From positions 903,963 to 967,962 of the forward strand of contig NW_004797408.1 of assembly GCF_000002075.1 (NCBI RefSeq): 64,000 nt of DNA. Direction: 5' to 3'. Positions 10,353 to 64,000 of the stretch are shown here, piece by piece. The notes under the pieces were generated by a model. It had not been told where the DNA came from. It ran no database searches and was given only the letters and a program-made list of their open reading frames with translations. Source of the DNA: Aplysia californica (taxonomy: Eukaryota > Mollusca > Gastropoda > Aplysiida > Aplysiidae). The stretch's first letter is position 1. Each line of letters starts with the position of its first letter. Made by a program: the position numbers and the translations under genes.

Positions 10353-10421
10353 CCCGTGATTTGACTGAACAAACCAGAGTGTGGACATTTCTCTTGGAAT
10401 TGTTTTTAGATAAAAACAAAT

Positions 10422-63915
<53,494 letters not shown>

Positions 63916-64000
63916 GTATGTCTTTTTCTTATAAATCTTTCAATATTTTTGGAAACAATGGTATATCATAGTACTTTTTTTTCATATATATGACTGTTGA

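Larger units (their letters stand above)
5451..10421. other. Divergent intergenic interval NOM1 / CFAP46
   Basis: About 5 kb between two oppositely directed start codons. It holds no supportable coding sequence but is packed with repeats: a TIR element with a mini-copy, palindromic arrays, C/G-rich inverted copies and TCTAGA tracts. The promoters should lie at its two ends. Open frames here fall in repeats and have no recognised domain. Confidence 0.75.

Overview
The window is eukaryotic nuclear DNA from an animal, most likely a marine lophotrochozoan and plausibly a gastropod mollusc. That guess rests on small exons in long AT-rich introns, abundant TCTAGA-type repeats, and many short DNA transposons, SINEs and RTE-type LINEs. 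The species cannot be fixed from sequence alone. I see no bacterial operon, CRISPR array or viral gene cluster.

Two host genes lie head to head. On the minus strand (106-5450) are the first seven coding exons of NOM1, a nucleolar MIF4G-domain protein of 18S rRNA processing. They give 454 codons, end inside the MIF4G domain, and the gene runs off the left edge. On the plus strand (10422-63915) is most of CFAP46 (TTC40), a very large TPR-rich protein of the C1d projection of the ciliary central apparatus. I traced about 46 exons, roughly 1,900 codons, with every splice phase compatible; the 3' end lies beyond the right edge. Two of these exons are micro-exons (18 and 20 bp), and one intron has a GC donor.

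The 5-kb intergenic interval (5451-10421) is crowded with repeats: a TIR element and its 62-bp mini-copy, a duplicated palindromic array, an inverted pair of C/G-rich repeats and TCTAGA tracts. At its right end, about 70-95 bp before the CFAP46 start, are two abutting forkhead (FOXJ1-type) sites and a YY1-type ATGGCGGC, which suits a motile-cilium gene.

The CFAP46 introns hold many small, mostly non-autonomous transposons. There is a Mutator-like element with about 140-bp TIRs and a 9-bp target duplication carrying a tRNA-like core, and a TA-flanked Tc1/mariner-like element with relics elsewhere. There are several TTAA-flanked piggyBac-like elements and a three-copy family with imperfect TIRs, plus three more single TIR elements. 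An RTE LINE ends 38 bp before a coding exon, and an I-group LINE tail has a perfect 13-bp target duplication. tRNA-derived SINEs, an 8 x 21-bp VNTR and long microsatellites complete the set. I found no coherent undescribed gene system; the unusual content is the transposon assemblage and the CFAP46 micro-exon structure.
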